Shown here: one piece after another, positions 1 through 12,022 of the stretch
How positions within the stretch are numbered: position 1 is the first letter of the stretch
How the letters are laid out: each line of letters starts with the position of its first letter
Source: Cunninghamia lanceolata
Lineage: Eukaryota; Streptophyta; Pinopsida; Cupressales; Cupressaceae
Direction of reading: 5' to 3'
DNA: 64,000 nucleotides
Assembly: GCA_027924645.1 (NCBI GenBank)
Contig: BSBN01000829.1
Coordinates: 1,178,001-1,242,000 of the forward strand
The notes under the pieces: model-generated
What the model saw: the letters and a program-made list of their open reading frames with translations, nothing else
Database searches by the model: none
Told to the model about the DNA's origin: nothing
Program-made: the position numbers and the translations under genes

Positions 1-30
1 TTCAACAATGCAATATCTTGTATAAGACCA

Positions 31-65
31 TTGATTGATGATGATTGATTGATTGATTGATTGAT
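31..65. repeat. (GATT)n-type simple repeat
   Basis: A short run of TGAT/GATT units near the left edge of the window. It is simple sequence inside the LARD-like internal region, with no further feature seen. Confidence 0.7.
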
Positions 66-2166
66 TTGGTTTACAACAAGATTTGGATCAAGACCAAAGG
101 ATGTGATTGGATAATTTGGCTAGATTGATTAGCTAGATTGGTATGGAAAGGATGAGGTATATTGATAAGATAAATGAAGGATGATGATAATGAGGATGCC
201 CCCTCAAGAGGAAAGTTGGGTTCAAAGAACACGGGTGTGCTCTCGAAATGAAAATTTAGAGATGAAGATGAAAAGTTAGATGAAAAAGATGAAGATAGAT
301 GGAGAAAGAATAGAAGAATTGATATCAGATTGATTGATCTTCATTAAAGCTATATATTTATTAGGATGAATGGATAGGTGGATGGATAGGATGAAGTGTT
401 TTGAGGATGTTTAGGTGAAATGATGATATCTTATGTACCTGAGTCCTTGATACTTCCTTCGTATTCTAGACTGCCTACATACCCGTATCCATGGGATCAA
501 GGTACCTTAAGATTGAGATGAGATGATATGTAGTTCTAGAAGTGTGATGAGATGGGGTGATGTTGCAATAGTTACACAAATATTTATAAAGAGAAATCCT
601 TATTTTGATATAGCATGTGGATATTATGCACTAGGGTAGAAAAGACCAAGGTGATGATGTATCCAATGCATAGGACATTGACTTTGTAAATAAATAGTTT
701 GAACTTATATCTACCAGACATAATAGAACCTTGTTGGATATGTGAATGAGCCATAGTCTTTGACATATAATAAAATTTATACCTAAATGCAAAAGAATAT
801 TAATATGTAAGATGCTAGGTTGTAACACACACACACAAGATAAATATTATCCATAGTAATATGATAAGAACATCCCATAAACACATCATACGAAAGCAAT
901 GACTATGCCCCAATCCATACTACATTGCAACATACCAAGATATAGAAAATCAAGGTAGTTTTGACTAGGTATTAGAAAGGAAAAAAAGATAAACCAAAAA
1001 GAAAAAGACTGACTGACAAAGTAAACACACAACCGACATATTCTCTTTCCAAAGAGGTTGATTAGGGTAGATTGGTAGATAAAGCCTTATTGTAGGAAAG
1101 ATATATCCATTAAAGGCTATTGATCTCATCTAGGATAGATGGGTTGATGTAGTAGATGTGGCAAGGGGTATACAAGACAGTATATGGCTTTAGGAGTAGT
1201 ATTTTTGCTTCAGGTTTGATAAAAGTACTTGAGCTTTCAAAGGATGCATAGTTCATTTTATTCTTGAGTTAGTCAAGTTAGGGTGATAAGATGGATTGTG
1301 ATAAAAGGAAGATGAGAGAGATGGAATTTGTTTGATGGATTGGATTGGAGATGATGATTTATAATTGTTTTTGGGAAATTTCTAGATATTTTTTGAATGT
1401 TTTTGGTAATTTCTAGATTTTTGAATGTTTTTGATACCCATGGCAAGGGAAAACTAGTTCTAGATGCAAGTAGAAATATGGGATTATATAAATGAACAAA
1501 AGGATGGATGATAGCAAATGGGATGGAAGACTCATGATAGAAGGAGGAAAAAAAGAATAGGCAATAGTGGATGGAATGGATGAGGTGCTTAGGATGTGAT
1601 CACCAAAGACTATGTTGCATAGGAATAACATGCCCCATTCTAGGTATAATACTTTAGGATTTTATATGACAAATCTTATGACGAAAGGATTGATTGGATT
1701 GGTTGGAAATGATGAGGTATATCAAGAGATTTTCAAAGCATGTTTCAACATTATGCCTCTATCTTTATCAAGATCAAAAGGAGGAAAGGAGGATGGATTG
1801 GATCAAGGGGATAATTAGGCAGATATAATGGATAAAGAAGATATGATAGGAAGGACATGTAGAAGGAATGATAGGATGGGTAAATGAGACAACATGCCCC
1901 CAAGTGTAAGGTACATAGACAATCAACCTACACATGACACCTTTTTTCTAGGCTTTCATCATGGTACATATCCAAGGTGCCTGTTTGCAAGTTTTCACCA
2001 TTGGATGAAGGGATTTCTCTTTACTTTTTTTTATTTTTATTTTTTTTTTGACTTTTTGCTTTTCTTGGATTGGATGGAGGATGAGAACTCAAGTGTCTAT
2101 TTCCAATAGAAAGGTAGTATGTTAGCACTTTAATGCGTGTTTGCACATGGATGATATCAGGTAGCA

Positions 2167-5125
2167 TTACATGCATGGATGTTGGTAGATGTGGGAATAT
2201 AGAAATGGAATGGATGGTGGATTATGATATGGATGATGGATGGAGATGGAAGGATAAATGGGTGATGGAGGAAAAGCATGGACCATAGAGGTGTGATGGG
2301 GGAAATATAGACGATAATGGATATAAGATGAGGGGATGGAGGTATGTAGAAATGGCATGGAATTGCGAGGAACCAAGACCAATGGTTTCACAAATTGTGA
2401 TAGATTTGGAAGCCTTTGACTAGGATGGGGAGTAGGAAGTAATGGGAATCGGGATAGGAGATTTGGGAATCATCGATTTAGGAGTTTAGGAAGCCAAATG
2501 GACTTGGGATTTGCAGGATTTTTTAATGGGGAACATGATTTTTGGAATTTGGGGATAGATTGAGATGTGAATACTTTATTTGACTTAATAGCTTATTTCT
2601 TGGGGACCCACACCATTTTCATTTTTTCTTTGAGGTGTGTGGGCATATGTAGCATAGGATTTGTTAATGGGGAATGAGATTTTTGGAATTTGGGGATAGA
2701 TTGAGATATGGATGCTTCCTTTTGGGTAATTGCTTTTTTCTTAGGGACCCACCCCATTTTCATTTTTTCTTTGAGGTGTGTGGGTGTATGTAGTGTTTGA
2801 GATGGATTTGGCTTTGCATTGATGTATTGATCCCCTATGGCATGATATGCTTGAGGCTTTTGCGGATATTCTGCTATATGTGTGGGAGAATCCAAATTTT
2901 TATTTTTGAATCTCATGGGATTAGGAATAGAATCATATGGGGTTGATGTGTGCATTCATTGGCCATGATTAGGAATGATAGGGGATATAAGGGGACAAGA
3001 TTGTGGATGGAGGGATGAGTGTACTGATGGATGAAGGGATTAGGGGATGGAAGGATGGGAATATTAAGAGTTGGAAGGAGTGGAGGAAGAGTGGATGGTG
3101 GGAGATGTATGGTCACATACTTTTGCAAATGGTATGATGATGGAGGAGGGATGACAACATATGAGTGAAAGGTGAGATAAGGTGCACTAAGATATGGAGT
3201 GGAAGAAGTAATTGGAGGATGCATGAAGGTGATACCAACATCATTGGATTGTTTTTCTTGGGATGGAAAACCAAGACCATATGCTCAAGGATGGATTGTG
3301 ACATGGATGGGCACTAAGACACCTTGTTCATGAAGGCCTAAACCTTTGCTTTTATAGTTCATGTTTTGGAACATACGATATGCAATGGGATGTTTGTTTT
3401 GGAAACAAGACATGAATCCATTATTTGAAGGGGATAGTGAAGTGGTGGATAGTGGTTGTTGTTCTCCTAAGGAAGAACATCAATGGATGAAGGTGGTAAG
3501 ACCAAGAGGATAGGATAGTGGATTTGGAATGGGATCAATGGGATATGGTGGAGGATCAACATGAGACAATGTGGGAATGGATGACATGGGATGCTTGGAT
3601 CTTGACTAACATTATGCTTAGTAGGAGGTGAAGGGATAGGATCTAAGTTATATTTTTGATTATCTATGTCTTCTTGGGGACCAAGTGTCTCATCAAGGGA
3701 GTTGGATGTTGTTAGATCATGGATATGACTAGATGGAGGATGGATAGTAGTAGTGTGGATAGCTTGCTTTTGGATGGGTGTGGGATTACGGATAGGTAGG
3801 ATGATAATCTCTTGACCATGGAATGCATAAAGTAGGTTTAGAGGATCATCATGGTTCTCTTGATCATAGATGGGATCTTGATCATAGATAGGATTAAGTG
3901 TGCTATGGATGGGATCAATTTTCTCATATATAGGTCATCCATCAAAGCTAATATCTTGATCATTGAAAAGATATAGGTTATGGATGGGTTGAATGGAGGT
4001 GCTTTGATCTTGATTTAAATAAAGGGTTGATGTTTCCACATGCTTTAGATTAAACACTTGACATGACTCTTGATTTTCTTGAATGGAAGTGGAAGTGGGA
4101 GACTCATAGATAGGCTTGGTAGGCTCTTGATGGTCAACAATGTAAAGGTACAATGAATCTTGACTTGGACTCATGGTATAAGACTCTTCAATAGACTAGA
4201 TGGGTTGTATATTGTATGATGTATTTGGAGGACTAGACATGTTGTATGAAGACTCTTTGATAGGCTCTTGGATAGGTGTTTGATGACATGTAGATGGTTG
4301 ATTTCTTGCTAATAGTCATTGGATCACATTCTTTATGAGTGTATGGGTGGATGGGAAATATAATGGATGGATGATAATGGTGGATGGTGTTGTAGGCTTA
4401 GGATTAGTATTATGATTGGATGGAGGGATAATAGGGGTGGATGTTGTAATCATAGGATTAGTATTAGGTGGAGAGATAATGTGATTGGGTGGATTAGGAT
4501 TATATGGTTTTATCAAGGGTAGCTCATGTAATTGAGCTTCGACCAATTGTTGTAGGGTTATCTCCCAAGAATCTTGTTATGGAAGATTGGAGGAACATGG
4601 GGATGAGGGTAATGAAGGGTTTGATGGATTAGAAGGTTGAGTGACCAATGGAGTATGATAGTAACTACATGGTAGTGTGGGGATAAGACTAATAGGCTCG
4701 TGTATGGGTATTTGATATCATAACGATGTGGGATACCCATAGGATGCATAAGTTAGAGTGGTGTTCCCCTTGTCAAAGGTATCATAAAGACTTAAGGACA
4801 CTTGATTTTGGTGCAAAGGAAAGCTTAGACTTGCTTGTTCTTGTTGTGAAGGAACTTGATAGACTTGTGTATGGGTTTTATGATGAGTTGAAATGTTAAG
4901 ATAAGGAGTTGGATGTTCTTGGAGTGGATGTTGTTGGGTTTCAATGGGATAGGTTGATGTAGAATTGACATGATATGTGGGTAGGTTGGTTAAATGATGG
5001 AGGTGACACATGGGATTGAGGTGTAATTTGTTGAGGTTGCGGTTGGAATTCTTGTTGTTGTTGGGTAGTGACTTGTTCCTTTCTATATAACCACCTAAGT
5101 TCAGCAAACATTTTTTAAAAACCAT
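2167..5125 (-). pseudogene. Degenerate Pro/His/Thr/Ser-rich reading frames inside the LARD-like element
   Basis: The minus strand carries a series of open segments of 63-135 codons (for example 5125-4718, 4174-3935, 3224-2913 and 2955-2593), all rich in Pro, His, Thr, Ser, Asn and Gln and separated by stops. The composition follows from the purine-rich plus strand (many GGATGG and GATGGA words), so some of these segments may be open by chance. No family is recognised. Only the repeat-bearing segment at 2593-2955 shows structure, a duplicated 47-codon block. This could be remnants of a structural or Gag-like protein, or simply biased noncoding spacer. Confidence 0.3.
2516..2797 (-). repeat. 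Two tandem copies of a ~141-bp unit (frame-preserving)
   Basis: Two adjacent direct copies, about 2516-2656 and 2657-2797, share GGAATTTGGGGATAGATTGA and then ATTTTCATTTTTTCTTTGAG at the same spacing. The period is about 141 bp, which is 47 codons. On the minus strand each copy encodes a segment containing PTHLKEKMKM followed by WVPKK, so the duplication keeps frame. The copies differ by point changes and are not recent. Confidence 0.75.
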
Positions 5126-7347
5126 AACGATCTTGCTCTAGGTTCGTGGTTTGTATTGGCGGAATGGGTTGATAGATATGTTTAAGTCTTTGTATTTCAG
5201 CTTGTTCCTCAAGATATGACTTATAATCTACAAGGTTCTCATGATCATTATTGGAGCTAGAAGGAGGGCCTCCTCGAAGTGTGCTTTTGGATTTGACCTA
5301 GGTTTATTGATGATTAGAACCATTTTGACAAAGATTTGTGATGATGTGACTAAAGATTGACTCTTTTGATGCTCAAAGATAGTTGTGACTGATTAAAGAG
5401 CTAGGGATGGCAAACTACATAGAATGGTGCTTATGGAACATAGAATGTCACTTTTGGTAGTGTCTAGGTACTCTAATTCTATGCAAAAGTGAGTTTTTTT
5501 TGTAACAGTGATGTTTTCAAGTCAAATTTTGATAGATTTTGGATGATTTCTTGGCAAGAGAACAAAAAACATAGTAAACAAGATGGTTGAGGACAACAAT
5601 GAGTGTATGTTCAAGGCTCACAAAAAGCCCAAATTTCCATGGGTATAACACAATTGAAGACAAATTAAGCACTTTTTTATATTTAAGGACAAAAGCTTCA
5701 TTGCGATAAAATCAACTCACAACTTGGAATCCCCGTGTTATCACACCTAATGTGGGTGTGTACATTATTTCATCTTTGTGAGAGAGGATAGATAGGGACC
5801 TCCAAGACTAGAAGGATGACTCAATCACCCTTTCCTCGAAAAGATACAAGTAGCTTATGCTAAGTCGGGGATTTTTGTCTTATCTCAAGGGAGCCTTATG
5901 GTGAGTAATCATGGGGGCATTGTACCCTTGCACTGCAATTTATCACAATGTTTAGAGGTAGATCAGGTAGTCACTAGCTATGTGGTTTTTAGTTGCTTTG
6001 GGGGACCAATGCCTTGTGAGCATCTGAAAAGCCACTAAAAGCTTTAACCAACTTTACTAAGAGTGTAATATACCTAACACAAAAGTATTGGTATGCCTCT
6101 TTTCGAATTGGCACCATATGGAAAAGGCTAACACTAGTTAGGACTTGGCTTTTGCCTTGACAATTTGTATAGTGGTCCAAAGGAAAAATCTGCTTAGGGT
6201 TGTCCCTCTTGGATGAAACACAATCCAAAAGTAGGCCTTTCTAAAGGATGAACAAAAAGTAAAAAGAGATGGGTCTGGTTTTTTATCACCCAAGTTTTTA
6301 CACAAGGGGAGAGCATACACCTATCACCTCACAAGCATGGAACACTTGTTCATTTACCCTCTAGATTAAGCTAAGTGCAATTACGCTAATCACACAAGAT
6401 GCAATACAAGATGATTGTTAATTCCTTTAATAAATTGAAGTGTTTCTAAGACTTAGTTTGAAAAGGATTTGATATCTTAGACAATCATCTTGTAAAAATA
6501 TGTTAGAAACCTTCTTTGACCTATGATAAGATGCTGTAGCAAGTGATATTAGTTCCAAAGAAATCAACAAGATGTCATAAATCAAGTCAAAACCTTAATA
6601 ATAAGATAGAAACCCTAGAAAACCAAAGTGAAATTTAGAAAATTTGTGATAATTATGATGAGATATAGAATATTGGATGTTATGATCAGATTCTACATGA
6701 AATTCTATGCAATTTCAAAAAATAATTTGTGAAAATTGAATAAATTTTGCACAAGTTATGATCATTTAAAGTTTGCAAAGAAGGGTTGACTTTGACTGAG
6801 TGTAGCTCACAAATATAATAAAATTACCTAAAAATTTCCTCACCACAATGAAATTGGGTGAGTCATCTTTCTAATACAATTGGTTTCACAAAAATCTGAC
6901 TTCGTATGTGAAAGTTATGTCAAAAAGAAAAAACCTGCCCTATTAGGGCTTAAGGATGAACATGGTTAAGCTTGGAGGCTAGTTAACTGCTAATGGTTAT
7001 AGCTCTCTGTGGTCACATGCAGAGGTCTCTGTGGTCAATTTTGGCAGTTAAGTGTTCTTTTTTTTAAAAATTTTTTTTAAAAGTTTAAATTCTAAAATTA
7101 GAAAAGTTTAAAGGTTTTAAAATTTAAAATTTAAAAGTTTAAAATTAAAATTTAAACGTTTAAAACTTTAAATTTAAAGTTTTTAAGTTTTCTTTTAAAA
7201 AAAAATAAGGAGCACCCCTTGGCAGGTTGCAAGGTATGGCCCGTACAGTTTTTTTTTTCAATTTTTTTCCTTTGTTTTTTGCTTTTTTTCTTTTTATTTT
7301 TGTATTTTGCTTTTTTGATTTTGATTTTTGCTTTTTTTGAAAACAAT

Positions 7348-7386
<39 letters not shown>

Positions 7387-7640
7387 ATTTCGTACCTGTA
7401 GTGATGCCTTAGGTTGTGTGCCTGGGGCTAAAATTTTTTGCCTCACTTTTACTTGCACCGAAATAGGCCAAATTATATGTTTTTCTTTGCCTACCAACCC
7501 TTCCGGACGCAACCGCGACCTCCATTTTTGCCCAACAATCTTTCTATAGAAATTCACCTTCGAATCTCTCTTAAAAAAGAGTTAAAAATCTATGAAATCA
7601 AACTAGAAATTGCACAAATTTGATATTAGATTAGGACAAG
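5126..7640. other. Noncoding leader part of the LARD-like element
   Basis: No gene is recognised here. The stretch lies just downstream of the primer-binding site on the minus strand, the position of a retroelement leader. It includes a low-complexity AT and oligo-A/T tract (about 7060-7205), a T-rich tract (7250-7340) and a TA/TG microsatellite. Short open segments near 5989-6320 on the minus strand have no recognisable motif. Confidence 0.5.
7348..7386. repeat. Compound (TA)n(TG)n microsatellite
   Basis: About nine TA units followed by ten TG units. It is a likely length-variable locus within the LARD-like leader. Confidence 0.9.
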
Positions 7641-7661
7641 GGGTCCCACCGGGCGTGCCCG
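7641..7661 (-). other. Primer-binding site of the LARD-like element
   Basis: On the minus strand, two or three bases after the LTR end, the sequence reads GGGCACGCCCGGTGGGACCC. This resembles the GGCACGCCC-GTGGGACC block found next to the 5' LTR of many plant LTR elements, where a tRNA 3' end primes minus-strand DNA synthesis. I did not identify the tRNA with confidence. The position next to the LTR end fixes the element as minus-strand. Confidence 0.6.
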
Positions 7662-7663
7662 AA

Positions 7664-8975
7664 TGTGTATAGGTAAAATTGAGATTATAAAAGATCAAAC
7701 AATAATAACAATTCAATCCTATAACCTTTAAAAGATCGATCTAAATGATAACCAAAATCAATGCAAATAACAAAACAATATAAAGCTATCACCTAGATTG
7801 TATAGATCTCTTGGTTCTTTGTGGATTGCTTAATATATTGCGTACCCATGGTTGCAACAAGCAGACGTAGATGATGATAATTGCATGCTCAGTATACTCA
7901 ATGTGCTCAATGATGTGATGTATGCTCAATACGCTATAGGGATGCTTGAGAATAAATAATCGAAGAGGATTTTTGATGAAGTGAAGAGGGTATATATAGG
8001 TTTCAAGAAAGATCGATCAACGGTGAAGATAATTCAATCAAATAAATGATCAAGATGAGTTGAGAAGACATGATGAACATGCACACGACAAGTGTCCATG
8101 TTTAAAGAATATTTCAAAGTTACTTTGTTGAGTTAACTACTTGCTTTGATAAAGATATGATTTGATATCATAAATTTAGAATGCTTTTTTTCTAATTTAT
8201 GAGTTGATGATAAAAACAATAATATTAAAGCCAATTAACTCAACTTTAGATTTGCTTTTTGAAATTCTAAAAATAAGACTGATTGTGCACATAGAAGAAA
8301 ATGATATTTTTAGAAGATTGAAAGATAACTGAGAAATTAAATAAATAATTTTATTTAATTAATTGTGTATGGAAGAATAAGATTATTTTTGGAAGATAAT
8401 TGAAGATATTTTGAAATTAAATAAATAAATTTATTTAATTAATTGTGCATGATTGAAGAAAAGATAAGATATAAAGATTTAAATAAAATAAACAAATAAA
8501 TTGATTTAATTTATTTTGCATGATGGAGGAATATAAATAAAATATTAATTTTATTTATTTTTAGAAGATAAAGTCAACTTAAATAAATTTAAATAATTTA
8601 TTTAAATTTAGAGGAATATTTGATTAATTAAATAATTAAAAATTATTTAATTGTGGATAAGAGAAAATTAAGTGATGAATTAATTAATTAAATAATTTAT
8701 TTAATTAATGTGGATTTGATGAATTTAAAAGAAGATAATGATTTAATTAAATAATTAAAATTATTTAATTTGGAGGAATAAAGAGGAAACTAATTAAATT
8801 AATTAATTAAATAGAATTTATTCAATTAATGTTGAAATTAGGTGATTTAGAGGAAATTGATGAATTTAATTAAATATTTAGATTATTTAATTAATGTTGA
8901 ATGCAGGTGATTTAGGAAGAAATGATGTATGCAAGTGATTTAGTAGTGTGAAGGGTCATTTTTTAGGTGTTTACA
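7664..8975 (-). repeat. 5' LTR of the LARD-like element
   Basis: This 1,312-bp LTR begins TGTAAACACC at 8975 and ends TATACACA at 7664 on the minus strand, giving TG...CA ends with short matching TGT/ACA termini. The right edge is exact because the sequence from 8976 onward is collinear with a copia LTR at 54688-55452. The candidate target duplication is CATGC (8976-8980); its partner lies beyond the window. Inside is an AT-rich zone of palindromes (8330-8890). Confidence 0.75.
8330..8890. repeat. Array of AT-rich imperfect palindromes in the LARD LTR
   Basis: Roughly ten blocks, each built from TTAATTAAATAA or TTATTTAATTAAT and their complements, recur about every 45-90 bp, separated by short GA-rich spacers such as GTGGATT or GAGGAA. 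Each block can fold on itself. The blocks lie in the upstream part of the LTR. They may be promoter or nucleosome-excluding elements, or a by-product of AT drift. Confidence 0.55.
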
Positions 8976-9740
8976 CATGCTTCCTCAAATCCAAAGATGA
9001 CTCATGGACACCACACCATGCTTGAACACAATCTAGAATATTCCACAAACCCCCTCAAATCCAACAAATTCCTTTGCAACATTTTTCACTTGAAGAATGT
9101 ACACACCCAGTGCACTCAAACAACTCTGTTATACACTCCAACTCAAGAAACCAACTTCAAAAGCACAAAAGCCCAAACAACTTCACTAGAAGAAAGATAC
9201 AAACACCATCCACACCCTTCCAAATCTATAAGACTTGAAACCACTCTACAGAGAAATGCAAAGCAAAAACATTTCTCCCAGACACCTCTATAATACATAG
9301 TTCACACACTGGTGAACACACCTTCCTCTGCACAACGATCCAACACACCAAATTCTAAATACAACACCTCTAAACACCTCTGATCAACATATCCAAACCA
9401 CACATATAGATCTTCAACATAGAAGAAATGAGAAGCCAAACTAGAACGCTACTCTGTAACACAGAACACCACTACAACACACTATTTCCTCTTTTTATTC
9501 AAATTTTCTCAAAAGCACTTGGAAACCAAGAACCAGAAACATATCATCAACATCTTTAGCACTTCCTCATTACCACCAAGTCAACTGCAACATAGCAACT
9601 CAACCATACATCCATAGGTAGAAACTTATCACAGCATCATCAGAGGCAACATCAATTCAATACCAACTGCTCACATCCTTGCAACAAACTCCTCATACAG
9701 TTGACACTAATGACAACACCATCTGCACATACTTGCAACA
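8976..9740 (-). repeat. Partial 3' LTR of Copia-O
   Basis: This sequence is collinear with 54688-55452, the end of the Copia-O 5' LTR, and both pieces are exactly 765 bp with scattered substitutions. On the minus strand it starts TGTTGCAAGTATGTGC at 9740, just after a polypurine tract. The rest of this LTR was separated by the LARD-like insertion at 8976 and should lie to the left of the window. Confidence 0.85.
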
Positions 9741-10200
9741 ATCTCCCCTTTATCATTGATGGAAACACATGCAAAAAACCATCAACAATAAACACAACAT
9801 CTCTAATCCTCAATACTCTACTTCATACCCAACTCATTATCTCTTTTCTCTCCCTTTGGTAACTAACACATTTCTATTTCACATTTCTCTTTCTCCCCCT
9901 TTGACATCAATGGCAAAGGACAAAATATTTACATTTCTCATTCTCCCCCTTTGACATTAATCATACTATTTACTACTACTTTGCAACTTCCTTTCTTTTA
10001 TTGCTCTGCATACTCCCCCTTAGGAAAACACACAAGACTACATCAATCAACAATCACTACATAATGACAACTCTCACTTATCCTTACTACAACAACCAAT
10101 AATGCCACTACCTACTCCCCCTGAGAGGTAGCCACCAACATCACTCCAAATCAAGGAATGAATCTTGAGATCCACTAGATTGATGCATCTCCTTATGCAT
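9741..10200 (-). other. 3' untranslated region of Copia-O with several polypurine tracts
   Basis: Between the stop codon and the 3' LTR there is no coding sequence. The minus strand carries AAAGGGGAGAT next to the LTR (9741-9752), the expected plus-strand priming tract. Three or four further AGGGGGAG tracts lie upstream (about 9893, 9943, 10013 and 10115), two of them in the same TGATGTCAAAGGGGGAG-like context. Confidence 0.6.
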
Positions 10201-11147
10201 CTAGTTCAAAGGAGGGGCAATAACCCCCAACTTCTCCTAGACATACTCAAAAGTATACTTATGAAGAGCCTTAGTGAATATGTCAACAACTTGATCCTTT
10301 ATAGGCACATATCCAAGCTTCACTTCATTCTCTACAACCATCTCTCTCAAAAAGTGATACCAGATTGAGATATGCTTTGTCCTTGAGCGAATTACTAGAT
10401 TCTTTGATATATTGATAGCACTTGTATTATCATAGAAGATAGAAATTGGTTCATCATAGACCACTCTAATATCCTTTATGTTTGACTCATCCACAACACT
10501 TGTGTGCAGTAAGATGCTGCTACAATGTATTTTACCTCTATAGTAGATAAAGACATTGAATCTTGTTTCTTGCTTAGCCATGACACCAATCTATATCCAA
10601 GAAAGAATTCACCACCACTTGTACTTTTCCTATCATCTACACAACTAGCCCAATCTACATCTGTGTAAGCACTTAGCTCAAAGTTAGCATCCTTTGGATA
10701 CCACAAGCCATGATCTAGAGTGCCCTTTAAATATCTGAATATCCTATTCATTGCTACAACATGTGACTCTCTAGGATCTTCTTGAAATCTAGCCAGAAGA
10801 CAAACTACATGCATGATATCTAGCCTGGTATCAGTTAGATATAACAATCCTCCAATCATTGATCTATACTTGCTCTGATCAATCTTAGGAGTTTCATCAT
10901 TCTTGCTCAGCTTGCAAATAGTAATCATAGGGGTACATACTGGTTTAGAATCTTCCATTCTAAACTTCTTCAACATTTCCTTGACATACTTTGATTGTGA
11001 AATGAAAATACCTTTATCTGTCTGATTGATTTGTAGTCCAAGGAAGAAATTCATCTCCCCAAACATTGACATTTCAAATGCTTTCTGTATCTCCTCTACA
11101 AATTTCAATTACACATAGCTTCATTTCCTCCAAAAATAATGTCATCA
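10201..11147 (-). pseudogene. Copia-O pol fragment: C-terminal reverse transcriptase and RNase H
   Basis: The fragment starts at the reverse-transcriptase VDDIIFGGNE motif (11147-11118), continues through FFLGLQI and the LLYLTDTRLDIMH segment, and then enters Ty1/copia RNase H with the TDVDWA motif, the DDRKSTSG segment and a final DNTSAI...RTKHI region. The terminal stop is at 10201-10203. It is broken by an in-frame stop in the VDD region, a frameshift near 10480-10580 and a stop near the C-terminus. The N-terminal half of reverse transcriptase is missing because a CACTA-type end starts at 11151. This is the 3' half of an element whose 5' half lies at 43858-55452. Confidence 0.85.
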
Positions 11148-11150
11148 ACA

Positions 11151-11350
11151 CACTAGTAGAATTTGACAAATAAATGGCTACATGACTAAAACTTTTAGTC
11201 ACAACCAATAAAAATGACTAAATTCTACTATTTTTTTGTAACTTAGCTATAAATGAGTAAATAAATGACTAACTTGGTCGTCGACTAAAAAATTATTTAG
11301 TCATACAAATAAAAATGACTAAATAGTTAGTCACACAAATAAAAGTGGGT
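11151..11350 (+). mobile_element. 5' terminus of a CACTA (En/Spm-type) DNA transposon
   Basis: The segment begins CACTAGTAGAATTTGAC, close to the common plant CACTA terminal sequence CACTAGTAGAAA. It is followed by a subterminal cluster of TGACTAA/TTAGTCA words in both orientations (about 11183-11335), as CACTA elements use for transposase binding. It starts abruptly inside the VDD motif of copia reverse transcriptase. The presumed 3-bp target duplication is ACA (11148-11150). I could not find a matching TAGTG terminus or a transposase, so the element is truncated or its right end was deleted. Confidence 0.55.
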
Positions 11351-11488
11351 AATTAAAAAAATACTTTGAATTGAAAAATTATTGGTGGGATGCTAATCAT
11401 TTCCTCTCCATTGCTACAATTGAGAAATTATTGGTAGGATGCAAATATTTCCTCCATTGTCCTTTCATTAGTTTGAGATCCGAGAGCC

Positions 11489-12022
11489 TCACAAAGGAAT
11501 GTAATCTCGAACTAATATCTTTAGTGCAAAAAATCCTTCATCTTGTTCTTGCCAGATGCTCATTAATGAACAAGTTTTCCATGTATGAAGAGGATTAGCA
11601 TTTGAATCTCGAGCCTTTTTGCAGATGTTTGATGGAGAATAGAGGACTTCTTCAGCAAGTATAACTTTAGGAAACAAGGATATCAGTAATGTAGTATGAC
11701 TTAGTGCAGACTTCTTCCCATATTTTGGTGTTTTTTGAGCTTATATTGAGAAGCCGTATAAAGCTTCCAAATGTAAGGATTTTTTGTTTAAAATGTCATG
11801 TTTTTGTTTAAAGTGGTACATATGATGTTCTTCTTCACAAACATACAACTTCTCCTCACTCCTCATCCATACTCTAAGAGATTGAAATAGATGCTCATTG
11901 CTGACTTCCTCTCTAATTTTTGGTAGTTGTGATAAAAGCTCCCAAGAAAAGTTAATTGCACTCCCACAAGATTGCCACACCAAGCCCTCCAATCTAAGCT
12001 TAATTTCTATGGGCATTATCAA
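11489..12022 (-). pseudogene. Unidentified coding fragment, one stop in ~178 codons
   Basis: A single minus-strand frame runs from 12022 to 11489 with one TAA at 11741-11743. The upstream part (93 codons) contains WELLSQLPKIREEVSNEH and SLRVWMRSEEKLYVCEEEH; the downstream part contains KVILAEEVLYSPSNICKKA. Its composition looks like real protein rather than low-complexity translation, but I recognise no family. It lies about 340 bp inside the CACTA-type end, so it may be a host exon captured by that transposon or part of the transposon's own gene. I assign no function. Confidence 0.35.

Larger units (their letters stand above)
1..8975 (-). mobile_element. LARD-like non-autonomous LTR retrotransposon (5' LTR plus internal region, 3' end outside window)
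   Basis: Read on the minus strand, this is a 5' LTR (8975 to 7664), a primer-binding site (7661-7641) and at least 7.6 kb of internal sequence running off the window. I find no Gag, protease, reverse transcriptase, RNase H or integrase motif in any frame. The internal region holds only short degenerate reading frames rich in Pro, His, Thr and Ser. Long LTR elements without coding capacity are known as LARDs and depend on proteins from other elements. The LTR begins TGTAAACACC and ends TATACACA on the minus strand. Its outer edge falls exactly inside a copia LTR, which fixes that boundary. The 3' LTR and second target-site copy lie outside, so completeness cannot be judged. Confidence 0.7.

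Noticed and set aside
7152..7623. Several Lys/Phe/Ile-rich open frames on both strands
   Set aside because: Translation of oligo-A/T tracts and the TA/TG microsatellite; no protein signature.
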